Positions 34,466 through 42,878 are shown, numbered from the stretch's first letter. The stretch is DNA of 64,000 nucleotides from Oscillospiraceae bacterium (GCA_015066385.1 SVOJ01000001.1:124001-188000); one strand, 5' to 3'. The notes: a model not told the origin generated them from the letters alone. Numbers and translations are program-made.

Positions 34466-35203
34466 ATGAAAACATATAAAATTCACCTGATTCGTCACGG
34501 CCTTGCAAAAGGCGCAATCGAAGGAAGATACATCGGTCACACGGATGTTTCTTTGACGGATGACGGCAGGAAACAATTGGAAGAAATGCGTGATGACTAC
34601 GGCTATCCTGCCGTATCTGCCGTGCTGTCAAGCCCTTTGAAGCGTTGCACGCAGACGGCGGAAATCATTTTCCCCGATCTCAAACCGCTTGTTTTTGAGG
34701 ACCTGATCGAATATGATTTCGGTGAGTTTGAAGGACAGACAGCCGAAGAACTGCAATCCGATCCCGCATTCGGTGCGTGGCTCAAAGGCGGCGGCGAAAG
34801 TGCACCGCCCTACGGTGAAAGCAACGAGGATTTTTCCATCCGTGTTCGCAATTGCTTTGAAATGATCGTGGACGGTCTTTTGCAGACGGGGGTTGACAAT
34901 GCCGCCATCATCACCCACGGCGGTGTGATGATGACCATTCTTTCCGCATTCGGTCTGCCCGAACGCCCCATGACCGATTGGGTATGTCCCAACGGTTGCG
35001 GTTATACGATCCGTATCACCCCGATGGTGTGGTCTTCCTGCCGTAAATTCGAGGTCATTGCATGGGTACCCGATATGCCTGATGAAACGGAAGAAAACTT
35101 CCTTGTTGAAGAGGAAGACGATTTTGATTACGAAAAGGAATTTGATCCTGCTGAATTTGCAGGGTTCTACAGTCCTTCCGAAAATAAGGAGCAAGAAACA
35201 TGA
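34466..35203 (+). CDS. histidine phosphatase family protein
   Basis: A 245-residue phosphoglycerate-mutase-like phosphatase using a phosphohistidine intermediate. LIRHGLAKG (about residues 8-16) contains the catalytic RHG; SSPLKRCTQTAEI supplies the second Arg, EYDFGEFEGQTAEE the Glu, and AIITHGGVMMTIL the second His. A very acidic 45-residue tail (FLVEEEDDFDYEKEFDPAEF) follows the catalytic domain, which is unusual. ACGGAG precedes ATG 34466. It overlaps the DUF896 gene by 4 nt. Substrate unknown. Confidence 0.9.
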   Translation: MKTYKIHLIRHGLAKGAIEGRYIGHTDVSLTDDGRKQLEEMRDDYGYPAVSAVLSSPLKRCTQTAEIIFPDLKPLVFEDLIEYDFGEFEGQTAEELQSDPAFGAWLKGGGESAPPYGESNEDFSIRVRNCFEMIVDGLLQTGVDNAAIITHGGVMMTILSAFGLPERPMTDWVCPNGCGYTIRITPMVWSSCRKFEVIAWVPDMPDETEENFLVEEEDDFDYEKEFDPAEFAGFYSPSENKEQET

Positions 35204-35406
35204 TCACACAGGAAAAAATTGACCGCATCAATGCGCTTGCAAGAAAATCCAAAACCCCCGAAGGCTTAACGGAGACGGAACGCGAAGAACAAAAGGTGCT
35301 TCGTGCCGAATATGTTGCCGCATTCAAACAGTCGCTTGTATCACAGCTTGACAGCACTTATGTTCTTCGTCCCGACGGAACGAAAGAAAAGTTGATCAAA
35401 AAATAA
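35200..35406 (+). CDS. DUF896 family protein (YnzC-like)
   Basis: A 68-residue helical protein of the DUF896 family: ITQEKIDRINALARKSKTPE, LTETEREEQKVLRAEYVAAF, and a C-terminal RPDGTKEKL motif. B. subtilis YnzC is the solved example, a helical hairpin of unclear role linked to the SOS region in some Bacilli. ATG 35200 overlaps the preceding stop and has AAGGAG in reach. Confidence 0.93.
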   Translation: MITQEKIDRINALARKSKTPEGLTETEREEQKVLRAEYVAAFKQSLVSQLDSTYVLRPDGTKEKLIKK

Positions 35407-35522
35407 AAAAAGATAAACAAAGATGCCGATTTTGTCAACACTTTTGCAGAAAGGGTTGACGAGGTCGGCTTCTTGTGTTATTGTGTGTTCAACAAAACAA
35501 GAAAAGAAAGGCGGTGGATAAA

Positions 35523-35606
35523 ATGACAGTACGTATGGTACATGAAAAGGATTCCATGAAAATTTTATACAAACGAAGGGCCATTTTATCCGCTGACACT
35601 GTTTAA
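35523..35606 (+). CDS. possible 27-residue peptide
   Basis: A short frame, MTVRMVHEKDSMKILYKRRA and seven more residues, preceded by AAAGGCGGTGG at good spacing and followed by a terminator at 35626. It lies between the DUF896 gene and the LytTR regulator. LytTR systems are often linked to small peptides, but this one is basic and lacks an obvious leader or Gly-Gly site. It may be a chance frame. Confidence 0.35.
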   Translation: MTVRMVHEKDSMKILYKRRAILSADTV

Positions 35607-35625
35607 CGGATAAGTGATATTTTCG

Positions 35626-35657
35626 GCATCTTCGTTTTGTGCGAAGGTGCTTTTTTT
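35626..35657 (+). terminator. terminator upstream of the LytTR gene
   Basis: GCATCTTCG (35626-35634) pairs with CGAAGGTGC (35642-35650, one G-T pair), then TTTTTTT. It separates the small frame at 35523 from the LytTR gene at 35683. Confidence 0.75.
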
Positions 35658-35682
35658 AATACATTTTTGGAAGGTGTGAATT

Positions 35683-36387
35683 ATGAAAATCTGTATATTA
35701 GATGACGATGCCGCTTTCGCAAGGCTTCTGGGCAGGCTCATTACGGACTTTGACAAAACAAATTCCGACTTAAGCCTGACCCTGATCGATTCCGCTTGTC
35801 TTCTTTTTGAAAACGCAAAGCAGGCAAACGGCTTTGACATTGTGTTCATTTCCGTTGAACTTCCCGACGGAAACGGCATTGCAATTGCCGAACAATTGAA
35901 AAATATATCCCCGAAAACGATCATCATTTTTATGTCTGATTACCGTGATTTTTTCAGTCCGCAGGCGTTTTACTGCCTTGCAAAGCCCATCCGCGAAGAT
36001 GAATTCAATGCCGTGTTTGCACTTGCCGTTAAAAAATATATCGAAATCAATCAAAGCATTGTTGTGAAATGGCAGAATCTGAGAACACGCATTGCGTTGG
36101 ATGAAATCAGTTTTATTGAGGGGTATAACCGACATCTGATCGTGCACACAGTAAACGGAAATTTTGAAACGGTCGGCAAAATACCCGATATTTATGCCGT
36201 TTTGCAACCGCAGGGCTTTGTCAGAACCCATCAGGGGTTTATCGTGAATATGCACTACATCCGCGCCATTGAAGCCGACAGCGTTTTGCTTACAAACGGA
36301 CATCGTGTTATGATGAGTGTTCGCATGCGCCATGAAACACTTTTGGCTTACGACAACTTCACAGACAAGCAATGTCTGATTATCTGA
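35683..36387 (+). CDS. LytTR-family regulator with atypical receiver
   Basis: A 234-residue AgrA/LytR-type regulator. Residues 1-120 form a CheY-like receiver with the acidic pocket intact (ILDDD, 5-9), but the phospho-acceptor site reads DIVFISVELPDG: residue 57 is Ser where DIVFLDIELP-type proteins have Asp. The C-terminal LytTR DNA-binding domain is normal (LDEISFIEGYNRHLIVHT; FVRTHQGFIVNMHYI). GGAAGGTG precedes ATG 35683. No histidine kinase is adjacent; a small membrane protein follows 22 nt later. It probably works without phosphorylation or responds to another input, which is inference. Confidence 0.88.
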   Translation: MKICILDDDAAFARLLGRLITDFDKTNSDLSLTLIDSACLLFENAKQANGFDIVFISVELPDGNGIAIAEQLKNISPKTIIIFMSDYRDFFSPQAFYCLAKPIREDEFNAVFALAVKKYIEINQSIVVKWQNLRTRIALDEISFIEGYNRHLIVHTVNGNFETVGKIPDIYAVLQPQGFVRTHQGFIVNMHYIRAIEADSVLLTNGHRVMMSVRMRHETLLAYDNFTDKQCLII

Positions 36388-36409
36388 AAAGAGAAAGAAG
36401 GCGATTAAA

Positions 36410-36694
36410 TTGGATAACTGGATTCTCATCTGTGCCGCCTTTTCGGGTGTGCCGATTGCAATTGTTCTTATTTTGTTGCGAAAAAGTGAATTTGTTGCAA
36501 ATATTTTTCATTCCCTCGGCAGAACGGAACATATCATTATTGCAGGCTTGGTCATCGGCGGTATTTTGCTGATTCTTTCCGCCGCCCTTGCAATTTTTGA
36601 ATTTGAAAAAGCCGCATTCGGCTTTCTCATCGCTGCCGCACTTTGTATGAGCATGATGCAGGGAATCGCTTTCAGCGGGATCAATGAAAAATAA
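36410..36694 (+). CDS. small membrane protein downstream of the LytTR gene
   Basis: A 94-residue hydrophobic protein with three predicted membrane helices (about 5-23, 40-63 and 68-88). It starts at TTG 36410 behind AAGAAGGCG, 22 nt after the LytTR stop, so it is co-transcribed. It has no recognised family. A plausible role is sensor or inhibitor partner for the LytTR protein, by analogy with LytTR regulatory systems in which a membrane protein sequesters the regulator; this is not shown by the sequence. Confidence 0.75.
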   Translation: MDNWILICAAFSGVPIAIVLILLRKSEFVANIFHSLGRTEHIIIAGLVIGGILLILSAALAIFEFEKAAFGFLIAAALCMSMMQGIAFSGINEK

Positions 36695-36716
36695 AACATA
36701 ACAAAACAAAACGAGA

Positions 36717-36746
36717 AGCTCCGACAACTGTTGCCGGAGCTTTCTC
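36717..36746. terminator. bidirectional terminator
   Basis: AAGCTCCG (36717-36724) pairs with CGGAGCTT (36734-36741) and the inner CAAC/GTTG extends the stem. It lies between the convergent genes ending at 36694 and 36747; the flanking T-run is weak. Confidence 0.7.
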
Positions 36747-36950
36747 TTAATCGGAATAACGGTCATATATGCCGTCGGGTAAAAAGTCGTAAATATCCGC
36801 CGCGTTTTGTGTGTCATCGTCGATCTGCGGTGTTCCTTTTTGGTTTGAATGATAGGGCAGGGGAAGTATATCAGCAGGCAGGTTGTTGACTCTGATGTGG
36901 TTTTGCTGATTTGTTTTCTTCGGTTTGTTGTTCTGTTTTTCGTTAGACAT
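36747..36950 (-). CDS. small Asn/Gln-rich hypothetical protein
   Basis: A 67-residue hydrophilic protein, probably disordered: a basic Asn/Gln/Lys N-terminus (SNEKQNNKPKKTNQQN), a short central LPADILPLPYHSN and an acidic end (DIYDFLPDGIYDRYSD). GGAGGG lies 7 nt before ATG 36950. No family recognised. Its upstream region holds the repeat cluster at 37061. Confidence 0.6.
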   Translation of the reverse strand: MSNEKQNNKPKKTNQQNHIRVNNLPADILPLPYHSNQKGTPQIDDDTQNAADIYDFLPDGIYDRYSD

Positions 36951-37060
36951 TTGGCATCCCTCCGACCTTATTGTAAGTCGTTTTTAACTGGTTTATGCAA
37001 TAAATCAAAAAGCGTCTAATTGCAAATGTTGTATGAAAAATCGATTTTTGTCGTAATTTT

Positions 37061-37214
37061 CGTCAGACCAACGGTCTACAATTCGTCTGACAAATTGTAG
37101 ACCGACCTGTCCCGCAACGCCCGTCACCAAAGGCTTTTCGGGGTGTGCGGTCTCCAATTTGTCTGACCAAGCGTCAGACCGAGCCCATTTTTTTCGTCAG
37201 ACCGATTGTAGACC
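37061..37214. repeat. cluster of GTCAGACC and TTGTAGACC repeats
   Basis: CGTCAGACC occurs at 37061, 37172 and 37195, and in reverse as GTCTGAC at 37085 and 37161. TTGTAGACC-type units occur at 37095 and 37206, and reversed at 37073 and, with one change, at 37149. GGTCTACAATT (37073-37083) and AATTGTAGACC (37093-37103) form a perfect 11-bp inverted repeat. The cluster lies in a 560-bp gene-free stretch before a DnaD-like gene and resembles replication iterons or multi-site operators. Confidence 0.75.
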
Positions 37215-37391
37215 ATACATACAATTATATAAGTAAGAAAGATATAAGAAAGAATTGAAAGAATGTAATATATAACCGCGCGCAAAATAAAGAAAAATGA
37301 AAAGATTATTTTCATCAAACACATTTGTGCAATGGTTGCATAATGACAAATTCAAATTTATTTTACAAAAATTCAAAATTTTTATCCCCTG

Positions 37392-37417
37392 AAAAGCCCG
37401 ATTCTACGGGCTTTTTT
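37392..37417 (+). terminator. terminator upstream of the DnaD-like gene
   Basis: AAAAGCCCG (37392-37400) pairs with CGGGCTTTT (37407-37415), ending in a six-T run. No coding gene precedes it on the plus strand, so it may end a small RNA from the repeat region or act as a leader terminator for the 37513 gene. The rest of 36951-37512 is AT-rich and shows no other gene. Confidence 0.8.
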
Positions 37418-37512
37418 GCATATCAGAGGTAAAAAAGAAGGGCAGAAAAAATTTCTCCTTTTTGTTACTATACAGTCACTACAGGACATACAGAAACACA
37501 AAGGAGAAGTTT

Positions 37513-38268
37513 ATGGCAGGTTATATCAAAATTTACAGGGATGTTCTCGACACCGTTTTGTTCAGCAAGCCTGTTTTGTTGCAGATGTGGCTTTTGCTGA
37601 GTAAGCAGGCGAGGTACGTAAAAACAGTGCAGGAGGGAATCGAGATTCAGCCCGGTCAGGTGCTCATTTCGGCAGGTGAACTTGCACAGCGTTGCAATCT
37701 GACCGAGCGCAGAGTCCGCTATATTCTCGATTGCCTTGAAGAAATGGAACTGATCAGCCGTGAAAACATCCGCAACCGCTATACGCTGATCACTCTCACC
37801 AACCCCGATGAACTGCGCTGTGTAAAGCAGACAGATTTGCATAATCCGACCGTCAGGGCAACGCAAAACGCTGAACCGCAACCCGAAAAAGTGCAAAAAT
37901 CAGCGTACGGTGTGTGTGGTAATGTTTATCTGTCCGCAGAAGAAAAAGAAATGCTGAAACAGAGAAGCCCTGCCGCAGACAGTTATATCGACAGACTTTC
38001 GGCATACAAGCGAAGAACAAACAAAACGTATAATGATGATTTTGCTGTTTTGTGCGAATGGATTTCCAAGGATGAAATCAATGAAAATACAAAGCCTGCC
38101 CCCGCAGTGTCAAAGCCCGTGAATGAAAACCGCCCGAAGCCGTCCTTATCACGGTATCAGGATATGAATACGGACTTCTTCACAGCCCCTGCTTCTTATG
38201 ATCTGGAGAGAGCCGAACGGCTTGCCCGTGAACGGGTACCGACCTTGAAGAAGCGACCGAAGCCGTAA
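37513..38268 (+). CDS. DnaD-like/phage-type replication protein
   Basis: A 251-residue protein. Residues 1-100 form a winged-helix domain (GYIKIYRDVLDTVLFSKPVL, LLSKQARYVK, GQVLISAGELAQRCNLTERR, RYILDCLEEMELI) as in phage and plasmid replication initiators or DnaD-type loaders. The middle is a linker, then a helical block (SAEEKEMLKQRSPAADSYID, SAYKRRTNKTYNDDFAVLCE), and a basic tail. AAGGAG precedes ATG 37513. It could be a helicase-loading protein left by an integrated phage or plasmid. The nearby repeat cluster supports a replication or self-regulation role. Confidence 0.75.
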   Translation: MAGYIKIYRDVLDTVLFSKPVLLQMWLLLSKQARYVKTVQEGIEIQPGQVLISAGELAQRCNLTERRVRYILDCLEEMELISRENIRNRYTLITLTNPDELRCVKQTDLHNPTVRATQNAEPQPEKVQKSAYGVCGNVYLSAEEKEMLKQRSPAADSYIDRLSAYKRRTNKTYNDDFAVLCEWISKDEINENTKPAPAVSKPVNENRPKPSLSRYQDMNTDFFTAPASYDLERAERLARERVPTLKKRPKP

Positions 38269-38271
38269 CAG

Positions 38272-38299
38272 AAAAAAGGACTGCCGTAAAGACAGTCCG
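38272..38299 (-). terminator. terminator of the metG-tatD transcript
   Basis: On the minus strand GGACTG (38298-38293) pairs with CAGTCC (38283-38278), followed by TTTTTT (38277-38272), just after the tatD stop at 38309. Confidence 0.75.
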
Positions 38300-38308
38300 A
38301 AAAGAATA

Positions 38309-39067
38309 TCAGTTGAAAAACAGCCGTTGGGCGTTTTCATTTGTAATGTCCAACACTTCCTGCACCGTGCAATTCCAAATAGTTGCAATCACTTCGGCGG
38401 CAAGGGGAATCATGGAGGAATCGCACCGTTTGCCTCTGTGCGGTACAGGTGCCATGTAGGGGCAATCTGTTTCAAGAAGCAGTTTGTCTTTCGGCACCAC
38501 TGCGGCGGCTTCAAGAGGTTTTTTTGCACCTTTAAAAGTCAGTGCACCGCCGAAACCGACATACATACCGAGCTTTACCACTTCTTTTGCCATTTGGGCA
38601 CTGCCCGAAAAGCAATGCACAACCCCCGCAGGCTTGTATTGTTTGAGCAATCGCATGGTGTCCTCGTGTGATTCGCGGTCGTGCACAATAACGGGCAGAT
38701 GCAACTCGTTTGCAATCTGTATCTGTCTTTCAAAAACACGCTGTTGCGTGTCGCGCGGTGAAAAATCGTAGTGATAATCCAAACCGATTTCACCCACCGC
38801 AAGGCATTTTTCGTGCTTTAAAAGCACATACAGTGCATCGAGTTTTTCTTCTTCCTGTTCTGCTTCGTGCGGATGCACACCGCAGGCGGCATAAAGATAA
38901 TCATAGTCTTCAGCCAATTGCAAGCAGTCTTCACTCGACACAATCGTTGTGCCGCAATTGAGCACCGTTTTGACCCCTTGCAAGGGGAGATTCTGCAAAA
39001 CGGAATCCCTGTCATCGTCAAAACGGCGGTCATTGTAGTGTGCGTGGGAATCAAAAATATTGTTCAT
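38309..39067 (-). CDS. tatD: TatD family metal-dependent hydrolase
   Basis: A 252-residue TIM-barrel nuclease of the TatD family, which removes 3' nucleotides from DNA/RNA and acts in DNA repair or tRNA quality control. Metal ligands are in order: FDSHAHYN (residues 5-12), VGEIGLDYHYD (about 91), VIVHDRESH (about 125), VVHCFSG and LLETDCPYMAP. Its ATG overlaps the metG stop (TAATG), the standard metG-tatD coupling in Firmicutes. Confidence 0.95.
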   Translation of the reverse strand: MNNIFDSHAHYNDRRFDDDRDSVLQNLPLQGVKTVLNCGTTIVSSEDCLQLAEDYDYLYAACGVHPHEAEQEEEKLDALYVLLKHEKCLAVGEIGLDYHYDFSPRDTQQRVFERQIQIANELHLPVIVHDRESHEDTMRLLKQYKPAGVVHCFSGSAQMAKEVVKLGMYVGFGGALTFKGAKKPLEAAAVVPKDKLLLETDCPYMAPVPHRGKRCDSSMIPLAAEVIATIWNCTVQEVLDITNENAQRLFFN

Positions 39068-40998
39068 TATCTGACCTTTGCACCTTCGGGCATGCCGTCC
39101 ACGAAAATGACCTTTACATCGTCTTCACCGCAGTCGGCGGCAAGGATCATGCCCTGGCTTTCAATGCCGCAAAGAACGGCGGGTTTGAGGTTGGAAACAA
39201 GAATAATGCTCTTGCCGACAAGGTCTTCGGGCTTGTACCATTTGGCGATGCCCGATGCAACGGTGCGGTTTGCACAACCGTCATTCACGGTGAGTTTGAG
39301 CAGTTTCTTTGCTTTCTTGACGGGTTCGCAGTCCACGATCTTTGCAACACGCAGATCAACCTTTGCAAAATCTTCGATGCCGATTTTTGCAACGCCTGCA
39401 ATTTCAGCCTTGCGTGCGGCGGCTTCCTGCTGTTTCTTATATTCGGCTTCGAGTTCGGCAAGCAGTTTTTCTGCATCAATTCTTGCAAACAGGGGAGTGG
39501 CTTCGCCGACAGCCGTGCCGAGTTTGTAACCGCCGAAAGCGAACAGGCTTTCGTAATCCGTTACGTCGGTATTGATCTGCTTGCAGATCGCTGTTGCCGT
39601 ATCGGGCATGACATGGGACAGTGCCAGCGTGACAATGCGGATACCTTCGAGCAGGTTGTAAAGCACGGTGGAAAGGCGGTCTTTCTTGGCTTCGTCCTTG
39701 GCAAGTGCCCACGGAGCAGTTTCGTCAATGTATTTGTTGCAACGCTTTGCGGCATTCATGACCACTTCAATGGAATCCGCCATCTTGAATTCGTCAAGCA
39801 GTTTCACCGAAGCGGGCACGCAAGAGAGGATGGTTTCCTTGAATTCGTTGTCGAGTTCTTCGCTTGCGGTATTGCAGGGCAGCGTACCGCCGAAATATTT
39901 GTTGACCATGGCAACGGTGCGGTTGACAAGGTTGCCGAGGGTGTTTGCAAGGTCGGTGTTGTAGCGTTCGATGATGTTTTCGTAAGAGATCGTACCGTCA
40001 TGTGCAAACGGCATTTCGCTGAGTACATAGTAACGAACGGCATCCGCACCGAATGTTTCCACAAGGTCTTTTGCGTAAATGACATTGCCGCGGGATTTGC
40101 TCATCTTGTCGGCACCGCTCAAAAGCCACGGATGGCCGAACACCTGTTTCGGGAGAGGTTCGCCGAGTGCCATGAGGATAACGGGCCAGTAGATGGTATG
40201 GAATCTTACAATGTCCTTACCGATGATGTGAATGCCGGGCCAGTATTTTTTGTAATCGTCCGAACTGCCGTCGGGATCATAGCCGATACCCGTGATATAG
40301 TTGGAAAGTGCATCGATCCATACATAAACCACATGACCGGGATCGAAGTCCACGGGAATGCCCCATGTGAAGGTGCTTCTGGACACGCAAAGATCCTGCA
40401 GTCCGGGCTTGATGAAGTTGTTGAGCATTTCTTTTTTGCGGCTTTCGGGATAAATGAAGTCGGGGTTGGCTTCGATGTGGTCTTCCAACTGCTTCTGATA
40501 TTTGCTTAAGCGAAGGAAATAGGCTTCTTCTTTTTCGAGCTTTACGGGTCTGCCGCAGTCGGGGCAGTTGCCGTCAACAAGCTGGCTGTCGGTGAAAAAG
40601 CTTTCGCATTCCACGCAGTATTTGCCTTCGTAAGAACTCTTATAAATATCGCCCTGTTCATAGAGTTTCTTGAAGATCTTCTGAATCACACGTTCGTGCA
40701 TTTCGTCGGTTGTGCGCAGAAAACGGTCGTAGCTGATGTTCAGCAGTCTGTAGTCATTCTGAATGTCGGCAACAATGCGGTCAACGTGCTCTTTGGGGGT
40801 AATGCCCTGTTCTTTGGCTTTGTTTTCAATTTTCTGACCGTGTTCGTCTGTGCCTGTCTGGAAGCATACATCATAACCCTGCATTCGTTTGAAACGTGCT
40901 ACGGCATCGGTGAACACAAGTTCATACGAATTGCCGATGTGCGGCTTGGATGAAGTGTAGGGGATTGCTGTTGTGATGTAATAGGGTTTCTTTTCCAT
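39067..40998 (-). CDS. metG: methionine-tRNA ligase
   Basis: A 643-residue class I aminoacyl-tRNA synthetase charging tRNA-Met. PYTSSKPHIGNSYE contains the HIGH-type motif (HIGN), CVECESFFTDSQL with CPDCGRP is a Cys4 zinc knuckle, and DKMSKSRGN is the KMSKS loop. A C-terminal EMAP-II-like tRNA-binding domain (DFAKVDLRVAKIVDCEPVKK) occupies the last 105 residues. ATG 40998 is chosen for AAGGAGG 6 nt upstream; the open frame extends 30 codons before that. No T-box leader is seen upstream. Confidence 0.97.
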   Translation of the reverse strand: MEKKPYYITTAIPYTSSKPHIGNSYELVFTDAVARFKRMQGYDVCFQTGTDEHGQKIENKAKEQGITPKEHVDRIVADIQNDYRLLNISYDRFLRTTDEMHERVIQKIFKKLYEQGDIYKSSYEGKYCVECESFFTDSQLVDGNCPDCGRPVKLEKEEAYFLRLSKYQKQLEDHIEANPDFIYPESRKKEMLNNFIKPGLQDLCVSRSTFTWGIPVDFDPGHVVYVWIDALSNYITGIGYDPDGSSDDYKKYWPGIHIIGKDIVRFHTIYWPVILMALGEPLPKQVFGHPWLLSGADKMSKSRGNVIYAKDLVETFGADAVRYYVLSEMPFAHDGTISYENIIERYNTDLANTLGNLVNRTVAMVNKYFGGTLPCNTASEELDNEFKETILSCVPASVKLLDEFKMADSIEVVMNAAKRCNKYIDETAPWALAKDEAKKDRLSTVLYNLLEGIRIVTLALSHVMPDTATAICKQINTDVTDYESLFAFGGYKLGTAVGEATPLFARIDAEKLLAELEAEYKKQQEAAARKAEIAGVAKIGIEDFAKVDLRVAKIVDCEPVKKAKKLLKLTVNDGCANRTVASGIAKWYKPEDLVGKSIILVSNLKPAVLCGIESQGMILAADCGEDDVKVIFVDGMPEGAKVR

Positions 40999-41206
40999 GA
41001 TGTACCTCCTTGCGAAAAAACGCAATTGTTTTATCCGAATTTCTCGGTTCTTTATATTATATAATTTTGTATTTATTTTTGCAAGCATAAATTATAATTC
41101 TTTTATTCATGTATTATTCACAAATTATAAACAATTCAGAAACAAATAAAAGTCATTTCACTTATAAAATAAAAGCAGTATATTTGCAAATGAAAGGATG
41201 GTTTGA

Positions 41207-42730
41207 ATGAAAAAACTTCTTTGCGTACTTCTGAGCCTCGTGCTGTGCATGAGTGTTCCCGTGGTTGCTTTTGCGGAGGATACCTGCAATTGCGGCAATG
41301 CCCCCGTGGTGTTGATTCACGGTTTCGGCTCACCGATGTACACAGTTAATGAAGATGGTACACAAGGGGAACTCGTATCGCTTACAACCCAAGAAATTTT
41401 TGCACTCGTGCCTGCTGTTGCAAATGCGATCGGCAAACTCACATTCGGTGATGATGTCGGTTTTGCAAAGGCTGTCAAGGGCATTGTGGATGCTATTGCC
41501 GCCAATCTTTATTGCAATCCGGACGGCACTTCCGCTGCCGAAATCGCTGTCGGCCCGAATACCCCTGCCGATCCTGCCATTCATTTGAGAGCCTACAACG
41601 AAAAAAATCCCGATGGCGAAACGGTTTATACCTTCCATCAGGACTGGCGTCTTGACCCCACCGCTACCGCCGATCTGCTGGATGCCTACATTCAGGAAAT
41701 CAAAGCCGCCACGGGACACAACAAAGTTGTTCTCATGGCACACAGCCAAGGCAATAACATTGCAACGTCATACCTTGCCGAATACGGTACGGATGATATT
41801 GAAAAAGTGATCTTCACAAGCCCTGCTTATCAGGGACTTCGTCTTGTCGGTCAGTTGTATACAAGAGATATCAGCATCAAAGGCAAGGCAACGGCACTGA
41901 CTTCTTTTCTTGACACATTCATGCGCCTGAATGCCGATCAGCAGACCATTGTAAACCTTGTCGGTGCGCTCGATGAATCGGGTATTCTCGATATGGTTGT
42001 CGGTGCACTTGACCTGTTCCTTGATTCCACACTCGATGCGCTGTATGATTATGTTCTGATTGATATGTTCGCCACCATGCCCGGTATCTGGGGCTTTGTG
42101 CCGGATGAATATTACGAAACTGCCAAAGAAGTCATGCTGCAGAACGAAGAATATGCAGTCATCATTCCCGTGATTGACGAATATCACTACGGTGTGCAGA
42201 CCCGTCTGCCCGAAATTCTCGCAGGTCTTGAAGCAGACGGCATTCCGTTCTACATCGTCGCCGGCTACGGCATTGACCCCATTCCCGTGTATGAAGATGC
42301 GGTTTATCAGAGCGATATGCTCATTGACACCGATTATATGTCCATCGGGGCAACCTGTGCAAAATCGGGTGAATTGCTGGCTTACGAGGGGGATGCACTG
42401 CCGCAGTATTTCTCGGCTGACCTGAAAGTCGATGCATCCACTTGTCTGTATCCCGACCGCACATGGTTCCTCAGATATCAGGGACATCTTGATATGTGCA
42501 ATGCATATAAAGATTTCATTGCATGGCTCATTTCCACCGAAGCACAGGAAACCGTGTTTGATCATGAAAACTATCCGCAGTTCATGCAGTGCAATTCGCA
42601 CGATGCATTTGTTGCCGTCTCCGCACCCGAAGAAAAAGACGAGCGCAGTTATTTCGTGCGGCTGTTTGAGGCGATCATTGCATTCTTCAAAAATGCTTTT
42701 GCAAAACTTTTTGCAGGTTTTTGCAAGTAA
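41207..42730 (+). CDS. secreted lipase/esterase-like alpha/beta hydrolase
   Basis: A 507-residue exported protein with a signal peptide (MKKLLCVLLSLVLCMSVPVV, cut after AFA). The alpha/beta-hydrolase core shows VVLIHGFGSP (oxyanion region, about residue 34) and the nucleophile elbow MAHSQGNNIA (Ser near residue 179); LRYQGHLDMC may supply the late His. The overall look is close to LCAT/lecithin-type lipases. The C-terminus (SYFVRLFEAIIAFFKNAFAK plus LFAG) is an aromatic amphipathic helix like those ending the cassette A and B surface proteins, perhaps a cell-envelope retention signal. The substrate is unknown. Confidence 0.82.
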   Translation: MKKLLCVLLSLVLCMSVPVVAFAEDTCNCGNAPVVLIHGFGSPMYTVNEDGTQGELVSLTTQEIFALVPAVANAIGKLTFGDDVGFAKAVKGIVDAIAANLYCNPDGTSAAEIAVGPNTPADPAIHLRAYNEKNPDGETVYTFHQDWRLDPTATADLLDAYIQEIKAATGHNKVVLMAHSQGNNIATSYLAEYGTDDIEKVIFTSPAYQGLRLVGQLYTRDISIKGKATALTSFLDTFMRLNADQQTIVNLVGALDESGILDMVVGALDLFLDSTLDALYDYVLIDMFATMPGIWGFVPDEYYETAKEVMLQNEEYAVIIPVIDEYHYGVQTRLPEILAGLEADGIPFYIVAGYGIDPIPVYEDAVYQSDMLIDTDYMSIGATCAKSGELLAYEGDALPQYFSADLKVDASTCLYPDRTWFLRYQGHLDMCNAYKDFIAWLISTEAQETVFDHENYPQFMQCNSHDAFVAVSAPEEKDERSYFVRLFEAIIAFFKNAFAKLFAGFCK

Positions 42731-42736
42731 TACAGA

Positions 42737-42766
42737 AAAAGCGGCTCCCGTGCGGAATCGCTTTTC
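42737..42766 (+). terminator. terminator-like hairpin after the lipase gene
   Basis: AAAAGCG near 42737 pairs with CGCTTTT near 42759 with a GC-rich partly paired centre, then CTTG. The T-run is short. Confidence 0.6.
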
Positions 42767-42780
42767 TTGCAAATGTGCAC

Positions 42781-42795
42781 TCAACTGACAGTTGA
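42781..42795. promoter_or_regulatory. 15-bp palindrome upstream of an XRE gene
   Basis: TCAACTG (42781-42787) and CAGTTGA (42789-42795) are perfect inverted halves around one base, 84 nt before the XRE gene at 42879. It is a plausible operator for that regulator. Confidence 0.5.
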
Positions 42796-42878
42796 ATTTT
42801 GCCAAATGACAGATTGTGGTTTTGTGGATGCTTGTGTGTTATGCTTGGGGGGTGAATAAAACTGAAAGGAAGAAAAAA

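Noticed and set aside
40999-41206. T-box riboswitch upstream of metG
   Set aside because: The 208-bp gap is AT-rich, lacks a T-box sequence and a leader terminator, and is shared with the divergent lipase promoter.
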